A stretch of 64,000 bases of DNA from Paenibacillus_AM sp052180255 (GCF_052180255.1 NZ_CP197466.1:3348001-3412000), one strand, 5' to 3'; shown: positions 42,841 to 52,333, counted from the stretch's first letter. Notes: generated by a model from the sequence alone, not told the origin. Made by a program: numbers and translations.

Positions 42841-42864
42841 TTCTTAAATATTTAATTAAATGTT

Positions 42865-42893
42865 ATTATATGCAAAAGGATTGCAGGAATCAA
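42865..42893 (-). promoter_or_regulatory. sigma-A promoter of the pheST T-box transcript
   Basis: TTGATT (42888-42893) and TATAAT (42865-42870) are spaced 17 nt, about 25 nt before the leader. Confidence 0.75.
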
Positions 42894-42989
42894 GCCAAGA
42901 ATCAATCAGAAAAATTAACCAATTTGTAATCCTTCTCAGATGTAAAAGATTCATAATAAGACCATCAACCACAATTTGGAGGGAAAATG

Positions 42990-44096
42990 ATGAAAATACC
43001 ATTCAAGTTATTATCACTAAGCCTTGCAGGTTGCTGTCTACTCGCTTCTGCATCTACAACAACATGGGCAAGCAGCACACCTCCGGTATCCGAACAAAAA
43101 GCCGTCACACCAATTTCGGCAAAAGAGCAACAACTCGTCAAGGTTACGACTAAATCCATCAAAGAAAAAACAGATAAATTTGAAGTCAATCTGAGTGTCC
43201 CTGTTATTTCCGGGATGAAAGATAAAAAATATCAGGATCAACTCAACGATATTATTGAACGTACGGCAATGAAAGATTTGGAAAGTTTGAAGAAGCAAGC
43301 AGAAACTGATTTTGCCGATTTTGCAAAGGAAGGCTTGAAAGTGCGCCCTTACACCTTGGATTCAACCTATGAGGTTAAATCTGATGGAAATCAAGCCGAT
43401 CAGAGCATTCTCTCCCTTCGCTTGCTCACAAGTGTGTATACGGGCGGTGCCCATGGTTTGCCGCGAATTGATACATACAATGTTCTAAATGCAGACGAAG
43501 CTAAGCGACTCGAACTTAAAAACCTATTAAGCGACAATTACAAGCAAGTGGCAGATCAGCATATCAAAGCGGATATTGCTAAAAATCCTGAGAAATATTT
43601 TGCAGGAGATCTAGGATTTAAAGGTATTACGGATACGACATTATTTTTCGTGAACAAAGGCGATGCTGTGATCACATTTAATGTATACGAAATCGCGCCT
43701 TATTCGTCAGGCACTCCTGAATTCCGCATTCCAATTGCCAAACAATCCGCAGCAAAAGTTATTACAGTAAGCGGCAAGGAGCTTGCCTTGGACGATGCAT
43801 CCATCTTCACCAACGAAAAAGGCGTGACGATGATTCCACTTCGCGCTGTTGCTTCCAAGCTCGGATTTGCGATTAATTGGAATGAAGAAAAACAAAGCGT
43901 CGATCTTCATAAAGATGCGATCTGGACTTCCATAACCGTCGATAAAGATCAATATTTCATTGCAAAAATGGCTGCATTTCCACTTGGAACAGCACCAACC
44001 ATTCAAGAGGGTAAAATGTACGTGCCACTCGCTTTCTTCTCTGATGTATTGAAGGTTGATGTTAAAGTGAATGGCAGATCGATTAGCATTATGTAA
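42990..44096 (+). CDS. secreted DUF3298/DUF4163 protein with a copper-amine-oxidase-like stalk domain
   Basis: About 368 residues from the second of two ATGs, spaced 7 nt from GGAGGG. A signal peptide ends near ASSTTTWAS. Residues 55-250 resemble the DUF4163-DUF3298 pair of PdaC and RsiV (LTSVYTGGAHGLPRIDTYNVL, LFFVNKGDAVITFNVYEIAPYSSG). The C-terminal 110 residues form a copper-amine-oxidase N-terminal-like stalk (ITVSGKEL, MIPLRAVASKLGFAINWNEEKQSVDL), common in Paenibacillus exported proteins. No deacetylase domain follows, so the function is probably ligand binding in the cell wall. Confidence 0.8.
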   Translation: MKIPFKLLSLSLAGCCLLASASTTTWASSTPPVSEQKAVTPISAKEQQLVKVTTKSIKEKTDKFEVNLSVPVISGMKDKKYQDQLNDIIERTAMKDLESLKKQAETDFADFAKEGLKVRPYTLDSTYEVKSDGNQADQSILSLRLLTSVYTGGAHGLPRIDTYNVLNADEAKRLELKNLLSDNYKQVADQHIKADIAKNPEKYFAGDLGFKGITDTTLFFVNKGDAVITFNVYEIAPYSSGTPEFRIPIAKQSAAKVITVSGKELALDDASIFTNEKGVTMIPLRAVASKLGFAINWNEEKQSVDLHKDAIWTSITVDKDQYFIAKMAAFPLGTAPTIQEGKMYVPLAFFSDVLKVDVKVNGRSISIM

Positions 44097-44127
44097 GAAT
44101 AATAATTATGGCAAGGTTCCCATTTAA

Positions 44128-44178
44128 AAAGAGGTTGTTCTTCATTAGCGTAAAGCTAGCAAGTAACAACCTCTTTTC
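44128..44178 (+). terminator. terminator after the DUF3298 gene
   Basis: AAAGAGGTTGTT pairs with AACAACCTCTTT, closing a loop that itself contains GCTAG/TAGC complementarity, then CCC; a T run follows the stem as TTTT. Confidence 0.8.
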
Positions 44179-44235
44179 CCATATAAAAATGCATAAAAAA
44201 AAGCCCCATCGCTGAGACTTGTCGGTTACAATTAT

Positions 44236-44309
44236 TGGAGCGGGTGATGGGAATCGAACCCACGCTATCAGCTTGGAAGGCTGAAGTTCTACCATTGAAC
44301 TACACCCGC
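44236..44309 (-). tRNA. tRNA-Gly (anticodon UCC)
   Basis: The 74-nt sequence folds as a cloverleaf: acceptor GCGGGTG/CACCCGC, anticodon stem TCAGC/GCTGA around loop CTTCCAA (anticodon TCC), T-arm GTGGG TTCGATT CCCAT, and an encoded CCA end at 44236-44238. Confidence 0.97.
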
Positions 44310-44338
44310 ATATAAAATGCGTCTAACAGATACGAAAG

Positions 44339-44415
44339 TGGTCGGGACGACACGATTTGAACATGCGACCCCCTGGTCCCAAACCAGGTGCTCTACCAAG
44401 CTGAGCTACGTCCCG
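44339..44415 (-). tRNA. tRNA-Pro (anticodon UGG)
   Basis: The 77-nt cloverleaf has acceptor CGGGACG/CGTCCCG, D-arm with GCTCAGCTTGGTAGAGC, anticodon stem CCTGG/CCAGG around loop TTTGGGA (anticodon TGG), T-loop TTCAAAT and an encoded ACCA end. It lies 29 nt upstream of tRNA-Gly and is probably co-transcribed with it. Confidence 0.97.
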
Positions 44416-44576
44416 TAAATAAAATCTGTTATGTATTGTGAAGACAAAAAATATCTTAACATGAATTCATTCGTTACGCAACACTTATAATGCATCCAAA
44501 TTATTACAACTTGATTTTGACAGGCTTACCTAATTAGCGTTTAATGAACATAGAATAAACCAGAAGGAGTGGTAAT

Positions 44577-45497
44577 ATGATCTTTCGTAGACTCGGTAAA
44601 ACACAATTAAAAATCTCCGTCATCGGAGTAGGCACATGGCAATTTGGCGGCGAATGGGGACAATCTTTTTCTCAAGATGAAGTAGATGCTATTCTCGACC
44701 GTGCTGGGGAACTTGGTATTAATCTGATCGATACGGCTGAATGCTATGGCGATCATTTATCGGAGAAGCTGATTGGTGACTATTTATCACGCCGCAAACG
44801 TGAGGACTGGGTCGTAGCAACGAAGTTTGGGCACCATTTTACAAACTTATTCGAACGTTCACAAGAGTGGTCCTCCACACAAGTGCTTGAACAACTCGAT
44901 GCTTCCCTACTTGCCCTGCGTACAGATTACATTGATCTGTATCAATTCCATTCTGGCACAGATGAAATGTTCAATAATGATGAGCTATGGACCATGCTTG
45001 ATAAACAAAAGCAAGCAGGCAAAATTCGTCATCTCGGCACGTCTATCGGCAGTAACGATAATCTACACCAAACAGCAGCTTCCACAAAAGTTGGTTCTGA
45101 AGCGATCCAAGTTGTCTATAACCGTCTGGATCGAGTACCTGAGGAGCGTGTATTCCCTTCCAGTCAGGAACAGGATCTTGGCGTACTAGCTCGCGTTCCA
45201 CTTGCAAGTGGATTCTTAAGCGGCAAATACAAGCCGGGAACGGTGTTCGACAGCTCCGATGTTCGTAATCGTAAGGATGCCGAACTGGTTAATCGTCAAT
45301 TACAGCTTGCAAAGGAAGTGCAAGAGCAAGAAGTGCCTGAAGGTATGGATATGGCAACTTGGGCATTGGCATGGTGCTTGAAGCATCCTGCTGTAACCGC
45401 GGTAATTCCAGGCTGCAAGAATCCCGCTCAAGTCGAGGCCAATGCAGCTGCAGCCAAATATGTAGCAGACAACCACCCTCAAGCTTGGAAAGAATAG
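44577..45497 (+). CDS. aldo/keto reductase
   Basis: The 306-residue (beta/alpha)8 NAD(P)H-dependent reductase starts MIFRRLGKTQLKISVIGVGTWQFGG. The catalytic tetrad is visible as D and Y in IDTAECYG, K in VVATKFGHH and H in YQFHSGT, with C-terminal NAD(P) binding near TAVIPGCKNPAQVEAN. The ATG has AGAAGGAG 7-8 nt upstream. The physiological substrate cannot be deduced, and no sugar or alcohol pathway genes are adjacent. Confidence 0.93.
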   Translation: MIFRRLGKTQLKISVIGVGTWQFGGEWGQSFSQDEVDAILDRAGELGINLIDTAECYGDHLSEKLIGDYLSRRKREDWVVATKFGHHFTNLFERSQEWSSTQVLEQLDASLLALRTDYIDLYQFHSGTDEMFNNDELWTMLDKQKQAGKIRHLGTSIGSNDNLHQTAASTKVGSEAIQVVYNRLDRVPEERVFPSSQEQDLGVLARVPLASGFLSGKYKPGTVFDSSDVRNRKDAELVNRQLQLAKEVQEQEVPEGMDMATWALAWCLKHPAVTAVIPGCKNPAQVEANAAAAKYVADNHPQAWKE

Positions 45498-45578
45498 ACG
45501 AAGCAAACAACACTGCTGTACGTCATAAACTCCTTTGCGCTAGATCACCATTGATGTGACGTAAAAAGGAGAATTCCA

Positions 45579-46388
45579 TTGAGTCAGCAACTATTCCTGA
45601 TTTCGATATTTACAATGATGGTTCACGCGATTGATACCTCATCTTATGCAATCCGCCTGGCAGGAATTCGAATCGGCAAAATTGCCGTTTCGCTTTCCTT
45701 GGCGGGCGTTGTGGTTATATTGTCACGTACTTCTAATTTGTTCCAAGGCATACTAACTGCAGGCATTATTGATGATGCCAAGCATGGAAGAATCGATGAT
45801 ATCGTCCTGCCGCTGCGTACGATTCTTTTCTCCGCTTCAATCGGAACACTACTCGCTCTGCTACTTTTCCCAACACTTGTGTTCATATCAGCTAGATTAA
45901 TTGCCAAACTCGAACTAACAGGTTCGGTTTTTGAGATGATTCGCCATACTGTCACATTCGGGAATATCAAGCGTATGAAAAAACATATTCGAATACCCGG
46001 ATTGAACATGCTCCTTCGATTACGAATCGGTGGTTTACCGAAGCGATTGCTGCTGCTCAACTGCATTGTTACTGCCATTTATACCGTTGGTGTTTTGGCT
46101 GCCATGTACACAGGACTCCTTATTCCTGAATATCAAACGACAGCAAACATGTCATCTGGACTTGTAAATGGCGTTGCGACAATCATCTTTGCCATGTTCG
46201 TCGACCCTCAGCTAGCAGTTGCCACGGATCGTGCACTTACAGGTAAGACAGATATCGAAACTTTAAACAAAATGTTTGGGCTCATTCTTATTTCTCGATT
46301 AGCAGGAACTTTACTTGCGCAGCTTTTGCTGACTCCATCTGCCCTCTTATTGAAATGGTTTATTCTTACCTTTTTTGCCACTAATTGA
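45579..46388 (+). CDS. amj: lipid II flippase Amj (DUF2837)
   Basis: The 269-residue membrane protein begins at TTG with AAGGAGAA about 8 nt upstream and has about six helices. The family blocks TMMVHAIDTSSYAIRLAGIR near the N-terminus and SRTSNLFQGI are typical of Amj (YdaH), the alternative lipid II flippase that backs up MurJ in B. subtilis. The C-terminal half keeps GVATIIFAMFVDPQLAV. It is followed by a TVP38-type gene in the same direction. Confidence 0.85.
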   Translation: MSQQLFLISIFTMMVHAIDTSSYAIRLAGIRIGKIAVSLSLAGVVVILSRTSNLFQGILTAGIIDDAKHGRIDDIVLPLRTILFSASIGTLLALLLFPTLVFISARLIAKLELTGSVFEMIRHTVTFGNIKRMKKHIRIPGLNMLLRLRIGGLPKRLLLLNCIVTAIYTVGVLAAMYTGLLIPEYQTTANMSSGLVNGVATIIFAMFVDPQLAVATDRALTGKTDIETLNKMFGLILISRLAGTLLAQLLLTPSALLLKWFILTFFATN

Positions 46389-46472
46389 AGCGTCGTCACT
46401 TGATCTTTCATGTTATTCTAGTATTCTATAAACGTGGTATGTCGTTTTTAGATGAGGAGGCATCTAGCAATC

Positions 46473-47060
46473 ATGGAGATGGCGCAAGGATTTTTTACAG
46501 AACAAAATTTTCAGACTCTCCTAGAGAGCTACCGTTCCTTTGGACCTTTCCCAGCACTATTAGCTGGTTTTCTTAAAGCATTTGTTCCTCCGCTACCCTT
46601 ATTTGCACTTATTGCCTTTAATGCTGCTGCATTCGGGTTATGGCAAGGGTTCATCTTTTCATGGATCGGAGCGATTGGTGGAGCTTTTGTCGGATTTCTT
46701 ATCTTCCGAAAGTTAGCTGGACATCGTCTGATTCAAAAAATTGCACAAAAACCTAAAGTTCAGAAAAGCATTCACTGGATTCAGCAAAATGCATTCAGCT
46801 ATGTGTTCATCTTATGCTGCTTCCCAATTGGACCTTCAGCTACGATTAATTTTGCAGCCGGTATTGCTCGAATGCCTGTACGCTCATTTCTGATCGCGAT
46901 GACATTCGGAAAAGCCGTAATGGTCTTCATCGTCTCGTATGTAGGTGCAGATATTATGAATTTATTCCATAATCCTTTAAAAATCGCCGTCATTTTTTTG
47001 CTCGTAGCTACACTGTGGTTCACTAGTAAAAAATTAAATACTCTCCTTGCTCCAAGGTAA
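46473..47060 (+). CDS. TVP38/TMEM64 (VTT-domain) membrane protein
   Basis: About 195 residues with five helices and the VTT/SNARE-associated core: ALIAFNAAAFGLWQGFIFSWIGAIGG, FVGFLIFRKLAG, and FPIGPSATINFAAGIARMPVRSF. Related to B. subtilis YtxB and DedA-like transporters. Several in-frame ATGs exist (46452, 46473, 46479); AGGAGG at 46456-46461 favours 46473 with an 11-nt gap, so the exact start is uncertain. It may be co-transcribed with amj. Lipid scrambling has been shown for VTT relatives but not for this branch. Confidence 0.82.
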   Translation: MEMAQGFFTEQNFQTLLESYRSFGPFPALLAGFLKAFVPPLPLFALIAFNAAAFGLWQGFIFSWIGAIGGAFVGFLIFRKLAGHRLIQKIAQKPKVQKSIHWIQQNAFSYVFILCCFPIGPSATINFAAGIARMPVRSFLIAMTFGKAVMVFIVSYVGADIMNLFHNPLKIAVIFLLVATLWFTSKKLNTLLAPR

Positions 47061-47090
47061 GAGCATTTTCTATACTTTCATCTATCAAAA

Positions 47091-47145
47091 AAAACCTTCT
47101 GCAGCGCAGCCACGAAACCGTGAACTTGCGATGATGAAGGTTTTT
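47091..47145. terminator. bidirectional terminator between convergent genes
   Basis: AAAACCTTC pairs with GAAGGTTTT, with A and T runs flanking. It serves the TVP38 gene (+) and the CcdC-like gene (-). Confidence 0.75.
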
Positions 47146-47199
47146 TGATGTTCTTGCGAACTTATTTATTTTTGAAGGCAAAATTTACGATTTTAATAA

Positions 47200-47736
47200 C
47201 TAATATCTAATATTCGTGATTGGTGTTGCTCCACCATCACTTTGCGCAAGGATCTTACGAAATTTCATGAAAGAAGCAATTCGCCAAGGTACAAGATAGC
47301 ATACCCCCATAAGTAACACGACGGCCATGAAGTTTTTCGGGTCCATGCCTTGAATATAATTCCGAAGGAAGAAGCGAAGTGACAATATCGCTAAAAAGGT
47401 GATGAAGAACGCCGCACTTTTCTTTGCATAAATATGGCCGTCCGATCGAATCTCATAGCTAGTTGTAAGAACAAGTGGAATTGACATCACCAAACCAATT
47501 AGCGCAGGAAATACAATTTCATTCACACTTAAATTTGCAGAAGAACCGATTACAAACAATAAGCCAGGAATTAAAAATAGTAATGGAGTAAGCAACCTAA
47601 TAGGGTTCCTTGACATTGGCTTATACATCGCTTTCGTTCTTCTCCATATGATCAGCACCGCTACAACTACAATAATGCTTATCGACGTACTCCCCATCAT
47701 GCTTGAGTCAAATTGAACATCATCCACTTTCAACAC
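47200..47736 (-). CDS. CcdC-like membrane protein (DUF1453)
   Basis: The 178-residue protein has about five membrane helices. It resembles CcdC (DUF1453): a WRRTKAMYKPMSRNPIRLLTP loop after helix 1, then YEIRSDGHIYAKKSAAF, LSLRFFLRNYI and a final WRIASFMKFRKIL. In B. subtilis ccdC lies by the cytochrome c maturation gene ccdA but is not essential for it. There is no ccdA here. The next gene upstream is the copper transporter ycnJ, about 100 bp away. Confidence 0.65.
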   Translation of the reverse strand: MLKVDDVQFDSSMMGSTSISIIVVVAVLIIWRRTKAMYKPMSRNPIRLLTPLLFLIPGLLFVIGSSANLSVNEIVFPALIGLVMSIPLVLTTSYEIRSDGHIYAKKSAAFFITFLAILSLRFFLRNYIQGMDPKNFMAVVLLMGVCYLVPWRIASFMKFRKILAQSDGGATPITNIRY

Positions 47737-47834
47737 TCCGCTTCCTTTTTTTTCTTATAGCTTGAGTATAATCAAGATGAACAATATTTAATACATGATG
47801 AATTTCACTTCTTCATATGATATTTTTCATATTT

Positions 47835-49487
47835 CTAATTGACACGTGTTTCCTTCTGATATACCTTCTCATCATCTGTCGCCCGCATGACACGAATTTC
47901 AAGCTGCCATTTTCCGCGGAAAGGTAAATACGCCCCAACGGCTTTGTAATCATATCGCTTGAACTCATCAAACACCTCAGCAGAAGATGGATCTGTAAAC
48001 GGCTCAAGCGGCACTTCGATTGCAGGTAAGTCGGGTTGATCTAGATTATGAAGCAGCATTTGAACTTTCTTTGGAGCTCCTTCATCCTCTGGGATCCATA
48101 CTTTGGTTAGGAACGTGTTATCTCCAACATGAAGTGGTGATATGCGGCTTGACATATGAATCGTCGCTCCCATTTGATGCCAATTGAGCGGTTTGGTCGT
48201 AGGCGTAGGTGAAAGATACGTAATAAAGCCAACTAGCAGAACAATAATTAACATGAGACTAAAGTCAATCTTAAGCCAACGATACTGTGCATGTTCTTGT
48301 GACTTACGCATCGTGATACGAATGATTAATGCCGTCACAGCTACAAGGAGCACAACAGCCGTTTTGATCAACATCAGAATACCCCATTGGGTGTATGTCA
48401 CATATTCAATACTCGGTAAAAATAGAGCAACTGAACTCAGACCTGTAATTGCAAGCAATACAAAGGATACAAAGGCAAATGTTGAGAAGGATCGTAAATA
48501 TCCCACCATTTCTTCACGTGCTTTCTTCCAAATGACAAGAGCTAGGAGTAATCCACCCGCCCAGATCGATGCAGCCATCAAATGAACGAAGTTAAGCCCT
48601 ACTGTTACCCATTTTAAATCCATTGCAGCAGCATGACCTGTTAAACTTTTGCCAAAAAGGAAAGCGATAATCCAAAGGTAATCCAACCACGCCCAGCGTC
48701 CTATAACAAGTAAACCGATTAGTGAAAGTGCAAGTGCAGCTAGCCAGAACAGACCAATGCTTGTTGAGAAGAACACTGCGAACAATTGATCCAACCCACT
48801 ATCACCCAACAAATCTTCCAAATGTGTAAAAATAACGACTAACGTGGATAGAAATAATACACGTTGTAAATTTAATGTCCAGCTCGATAACTTCGATCGA
48901 AGACCTGCCCGAGCGGCAAATGGAGTCCGTAACCAGAAGATCCATCCCATGGTCAAGAGAATCATCAAGTACCAAAATCCACGACTTAGAAATATGCTTA
49001 GCGTTGAGACACTCATATCAGATGAAATTTCCATCTGATGTCCATTCATCGTATCAATTGTACCTGTACCATCAGAAGTGCCTGACCTCGCACCTATCGT
49101 AAAGGGGAAACTTCCCCCAACTGGATGACCATCTGCCGAAATGACATGATAGGATACTAGATACAGTCCGTCCGTAAGTTTAGGTGCATCCACCTCAATT
49201 CCTGTATGATCGCCATTCATTCTTGGCTTGTTCTCGGATACGACCTTCCCTTGACTATCGAGCAGCTTGATATAATATGCTCCATCTTCCAACCGCTCGT
49301 TAAAAGTAATTGAAATGACGGGAGGCGATTGTTCAAGCTGAACATTCGATTCTGGGACCGTCTTTAAGACAACCGCATGAGCCGATACACTTTGTGGAAT
49401 CGCCATGCCCAAGCATGTCAACATGAGCAGGAGAACCGCACACTTGATCCAAGCGGTATACCCTTTTTTATAATTCGATTTATTCAC
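47835..49487 (-). CDS. ycnJ: CopC-CopD copper import fusion protein (YcnJ)
   Basis: The 550-residue fusion has a signal peptide ending SVSA, an exported CopC domain (about 36-132) whose mature N-terminus is HAVVLKTVPES, with the copper ligand HPVGG near residue 118, then eight CopD-type helices (about 165-420) and an extracytoplasmic C-terminal domain. This is the layout of B. subtilis YcnJ, needed for copper uptake. The partner ycnI lies 2.8 kb away on the other strand, whereas in B. subtilis ycnJ and ycnI are adjacent in an operon with the repressor ycnK. Confidence 0.9.
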   Translation of the reverse strand: MNKSNYKKGYTAWIKCAVLLLMLTCLGMAIPQSVSAHAVVLKTVPESNVQLEQSPPVISITFNERLEDGAYYIKLLDSQGKVVSENKPRMNGDHTGIEVDAPKLTDGLYLVSYHVISADGHPVGGSFPFTIGARSGTSDGTGTIDTMNGHQMEISSDMSVSTLSIFLSRGFWYLMILLTMGWIFWLRTPFAARAGLRSKLSSWTLNLQRVLFLSTLVVIFTHLEDLLGDSGLDQLFAVFFSTSIGLFWLAALALSLIGLLVIGRWAWLDYLWIIAFLFGKSLTGHAAAMDLKWVTVGLNFVHLMAASIWAGGLLLALVIWKKAREEMVGYLRSFSTFAFVSFVLLAITGLSSVALFLPSIEYVTYTQWGILMLIKTAVVLLVAVTALIIRITMRKSQEHAQYRWLKIDFSLMLIIVLLVGFITYLSPTPTTKPLNWHQMGATIHMSSRISPLHVGDNTFLTKVWIPEDEGAPKKVQMLLHNLDQPDLPAIEVPLEPFTDPSSAEVFDEFKRYDYKAVGAYLPFRGKWQLEIRVMRATDDEKVYQKETRVN

Positions 49488-49513
49488 AAATTTTCCCTCT
49501 TTTCATATTCCAT

Positions 49514-49918
49514 TTACATCTCTGGTAATCTTCTTCGCCCTGCAAACCCATCTTCTTTACTGTGATAAAAAGAAATACGCTGCTCGCCCCGACGCCAACA
49601 CAATAGAACCTCTTCTCCATCTATCTTAGCCGGAAAATCAATTAATCCATGATCAACATCCTTCACTTGGACTCCCAATCGATAAAAGTTATCCATATAA
49701 GACATTGCTTCAATCTGAATGAACTCAAGCTCGCACTCGAGTCTAAATTGCTCGTCATATCTTGCTCCCGTTTTCGGTGTTACAATTGCCGTTAACCGGC
49801 GCAGTTTAGTGTATTTCACTCGAAATTCATCTTTCATACTTTGAAGATATGCCAACTGTTTGTCCAACTCTGGAAGCAAGTCATTTGCTTCTTGCAAAGT
49901 AAAATATTTAGTTCCCAC
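49514..49918 (-). CDS. DUF2203-family protein
   Basis: About 134 residues with the DUF2203 pattern KYFTLQEANDLLPELDKQL, a helical hairpin, GVQVKDVDHGLIDFPA and a C-terminal CWRRGEQRISFYHSKEDGFAGRR. Function unknown. I use the GTG at 49918 with AAAGGTGA upstream; the in-frame TTG at 49939 lacks a site. It lies 26 nt upstream of ycnJ in the same direction and may share its transcript. Confidence 0.75.
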   Translation of the reverse strand: MGTKYFTLQEANDLLPELDKQLAYLQSMKDEFRVKYTKLRRLTAIVTPKTGARYDEQFRLECELEFIQIEAMSYMDNFYRLGVQVKDVDHGLIDFPAKIDGEEVLLCWRRGEQRISFYHSKEDGFAGRRRLPEM

Positions 49919-50068
49919 CTCGGTATCACCTTTCTTCAATGGTGCTGTGGCATCATTTTATCAAAAATTAAACAGAGAAGCGAAATAGAAAAGTGACAAA
50001 TATGATACAATACTTTTGTAACCATACAGCAATTTTATTGTTTGAATTGAATGAGGAGGATGAATCTT

Positions 50069-50389
50069 ATGATGATCGCAACAACGGAAAGTCTAGCCGG
50101 ATATGAAGTAGTTGAAGTCCTAGGAACAACTTTTGGTGTAGTCGTTCGCGCACGTGGATTAGGTGGAGATATTATGGCATCGCTCAAAGGTCTAGTGGGG
50201 GGCGAAGTAAAACAGTACACACAAATGATAGAAGATGCGCGCAGACAAGCTGTTGATCGCATGGTTGAAAATGCAGCAGCTATGGGTGGTAATGCTGTCA
50301 TCATGATGCGCTTTGATTCTGGCGACATCGGTCAAAACATGAGTGAGATTGTGGCTTATGGCACAGCGGTTAGAGTGAGAAAAGCTTAA
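50069..50389 (+). CDS. YbjQ/UPF0145 heavy-metal-binding-domain-like protein
   Basis: 106 residues. ATTESLAGYEVVEVLGTTFGVVVRARGLGGDIMASLKG (about residues 3-40) and RMVENAAAMGGNAVIMMRFDS are signatures of the YbjQ family, pentameric proteins once called heavy-metal-binding from their fold. No cysteines are present here. The ATG at 50069 has AGGAGG 9 nt upstream. The next gene begins 1 nt after its stop, so the two are coupled. Confidence 0.88.
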   Translation: MMIATTESLAGYEVVEVLGTTFGVVVRARGLGGDIMASLKGLVGGEVKQYTQMIEDARRQAVDRMVENAAAMGGNAVIMMRFDSGDIGQNMSEIVAYGTAVRVRKA

Positions 50390-50390
50390 T

Positions 50391-50642
50391 ATGACATTTT
50401 TTTGGAGCTGGATTTTCCTTTATCCCCTTATCGCAGGGATTTGTTTAATTTTATTAGGATGGCTCGTATTTGATAAGCGGTATAAGAAAACGAATAATTT
50501 ACAAGAGAAACTTCCTTTTGATTTCCAACCGACGAAAGAAGTTTTCATTGATCCCAAAGATGGACTTAAATATCGAGTCTATTATAATTCTTCAACCGGG
50601 GAACGCCGTTACATACAAGAGGATAAGAATAAATCTGAATAA
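50391..50642 (+). CDS. small membrane protein of unknown function, coupled to the YbjQ-like gene
   Basis: 83 residues: an N-terminal hydrophobic segment (about 4-27), then a polar C-terminal domain with FIDPKDGLKYRVYYNSSTGERRYI. It starts 1 nt after the YbjQ-like stop, which strongly suggests translation coupling and a shared role. I recognise no family. Confidence 0.75.
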   Translation: MTFFWSWIFLYPLIAGICLILLGWLVFDKRYKKTNNLQEKLPFDFQPTKEVFIDPKDGLKYRVYYNSSTGERRYIQEDKNKSE

Positions 50643-50646
50643 AAAT

Positions 50647-50680
50647 GCGGTTGAACGAGGGATCATCCTGGTTCAACCGT
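50647..50680 (+). terminator. terminator after the YbjQ-like operon
   Basis: CGGTTGAAC pairs with GTTCAACCG around a 14-nt loop and ends in TTTTTATTTG. Confidence 0.88.
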
Positions 50681-50756
50681 TTTTATTTGTAGATTTTGAT
50701 ATAATGGGAATTACGATTAATTGAGATCGATGTAACTATAGAGAGGAATACCTGAA

Positions 50757-51560
50757 ATGTCCTTAAGAATGATGAAGCTGCTTACCATGCTGCTCCCTCC
50801 CCTGTTAATTGGGGGCTTTGAATACATTCGTCATGAATTCCTGCTTAATTATTTGTCGATGGAAGCAGGTAACTTCTTTATGACGCTCCTCACCCTTGTG
50901 CTCTCCTTTGTGTTTGCAACCTGGATGTTCAGATCGATTGAGGCATCTAGAATCAAGCTTGCTGAAGAGCAATCCAAACGCGCTGTCTACGAGGAGCGTG
51001 AACGACTTGCAAGAGAGCTTCATGATAACTTAGCGCAAACCTTATTTTTCCTGAATGTCAAATTAAAACAAGGACAGCTCGATGATGCAAAAGAAGCCGT
51101 GTCAGACATCGATAACCATCTAAGGCAAGCCATATTTAATCTGAGAACCCCTCCTGAAGAAGGAACATCCTTCGTAGAACGTTTGCAAAAGTGGTTACGA
51201 GATTGGGAGAAGCTTACGGAGATAGAGCTTACGAGCACGATTCAAGTTCTTGACGGGCAGTTTACTCGCAGTGAAGAAGTCAATTTATTCGGTATTATTC
51301 AAGAAGCTTTTACAAATATCCGAAAGCACTCGCTTGCTGAATCTGCCACGATCGAACTTCAAGTCGATTCTAATAGTTGGAATTTGATGATATACGACGA
51401 TGGTAAGGGAATTGCAGACGCGAACGAACAGCATATGAAATATGGCATTAGCCTCATGCGTAAACGTGCACATGAACTAGGTGCAACGATGGAACTGCAA
51501 CCCGATCCTCTTGGCGGCACTAGACTGACCATGATATCTACAAGGAGGAAGACCCCATGA
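50757..51560 (+). CDS. NarL-type sensor histidine kinase with minimal membrane sensor
   Basis: The 267-residue kinase has two membrane helices (about 8-25 and 37-60) with almost no extracytoplasmic loop, then a HisKA_3 dimerisation domain with the phospho-accepting H in ERLARELHDNLAQTLFF. An HATPase_c domain follows with N-box FTNIRKHS and G-box YDDGKGIADAN. This is the intramembrane-sensing layout of LiaS/DesK-like kinases. It overlaps the response regulator gene by 4 nt. The signal is unknown. Confidence 0.9.
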   Translation: MSLRMMKLLTMLLPPLLIGGFEYIRHEFLLNYLSMEAGNFFMTLLTLVLSFVFATWMFRSIEASRIKLAEEQSKRAVYEERERLARELHDNLAQTLFFLNVKLKQGQLDDAKEAVSDIDNHLRQAIFNLRTPPEEGTSFVERLQKWLRDWEKLTEIELTSTIQVLDGQFTRSEEVNLFGIIQEAFTNIRKHSLAESATIELQVDSNSWNLMIYDDGKGIADANEQHMKYGISLMRKRAHELGATMELQPDPLGGTRLTMISTRRKTP

Positions 51561-52237
51561 CAAAACCCAATTACCGGGTACTCATCGCTGACGATCATCC
51601 ACTCGCACGTAAGGCTGTGCAATCCATGCTTGCTGTTGATTCCGCATTTTTCGTGATTGGTGAGGCTTATGATGGAAGTGAAGCCATTCTTCTCAGTGGA
51701 GAACTACAGCCTGATCTGATTCTAATGGACATCCATATGTCTCCCATTGATGGTCTGGAAGCGACCCGTCAAATAAAATCTTTATATCCTCAAATTCGAA
51801 TTGTCATGCTCACGGTATCGGATGATGTGGCGGACCTGTTCACGGCCATTCAATTTGGCGCACAAGGCTATCTTCTAAAAAACATGGACCCCGACGAATG
51901 GCTCAGTTATCTGCATGCGCTGCTCGACGATAATTCCGATGTTGCGAGGCAAATGGCAGATTCCATGTTCAGGCGGTTTCGATCAACAAGCGCAGCACCT
52001 TCACCATCTCAAGTGGAAGGACATCAAGCGCAGCTTACTACACGGGAGAAGGAAATTGTACGACTCGTATCAACAGGTGACAATAATCGAGTAGTTGCCG
52101 AAAAGCTGCTTATTTCCGAAAATACAGTTAAAAATCACATGAAGAATATTTTGGATAAATTGCACTTGGATAATCGAGTCCAACTTACAGCTTATGCCAT
52201 TTCACATGGCTTGACACAAAACGAACATACTTCTTAG
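51557..52237 (+). CDS. NarL/FixJ-family response regulator
   Basis: The 226-residue regulator has a receiver domain with DDHP at the N-terminus and the phosphorylation Asp in PDLILMDIHMSPIDG, a linker (about 140-160), and a LuxR-type HTH (LTTREKEIVRLVSTGDNNRVVAEKLLISENTVKNHMKNIL). It partners the overlapping kinase. The ycnI gene begins about 100 bp downstream in the same direction, so control of envelope or copper functions is possible but unproven. Confidence 0.92.
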   Translation: MTKPNYRVLIADDHPLARKAVQSMLAVDSAFFVIGEAYDGSEAILLSGELQPDLILMDIHMSPIDGLEATRQIKSLYPQIRIVMLTVSDDVADLFTAIQFGAQGYLLKNMDPDEWLSYLHALLDDNSDVARQMADSMFRRFRSTSAAPSPSQVEGHQAQLTTREKEIVRLVSTGDNNRVVAEKLLISENTVKNHMKNILDKLHLDNRVQLTAYAISHGLTQNEHTS

Positions 52238-52333
52238 ACGAAAATAGCCCAATAGGGCCATTTAGCTTGTGACTTTTTTCATATACATTTAGAATACGAT
52301 TTTAGGATTGAGAGAAAAGGAAGGTTCGTACCC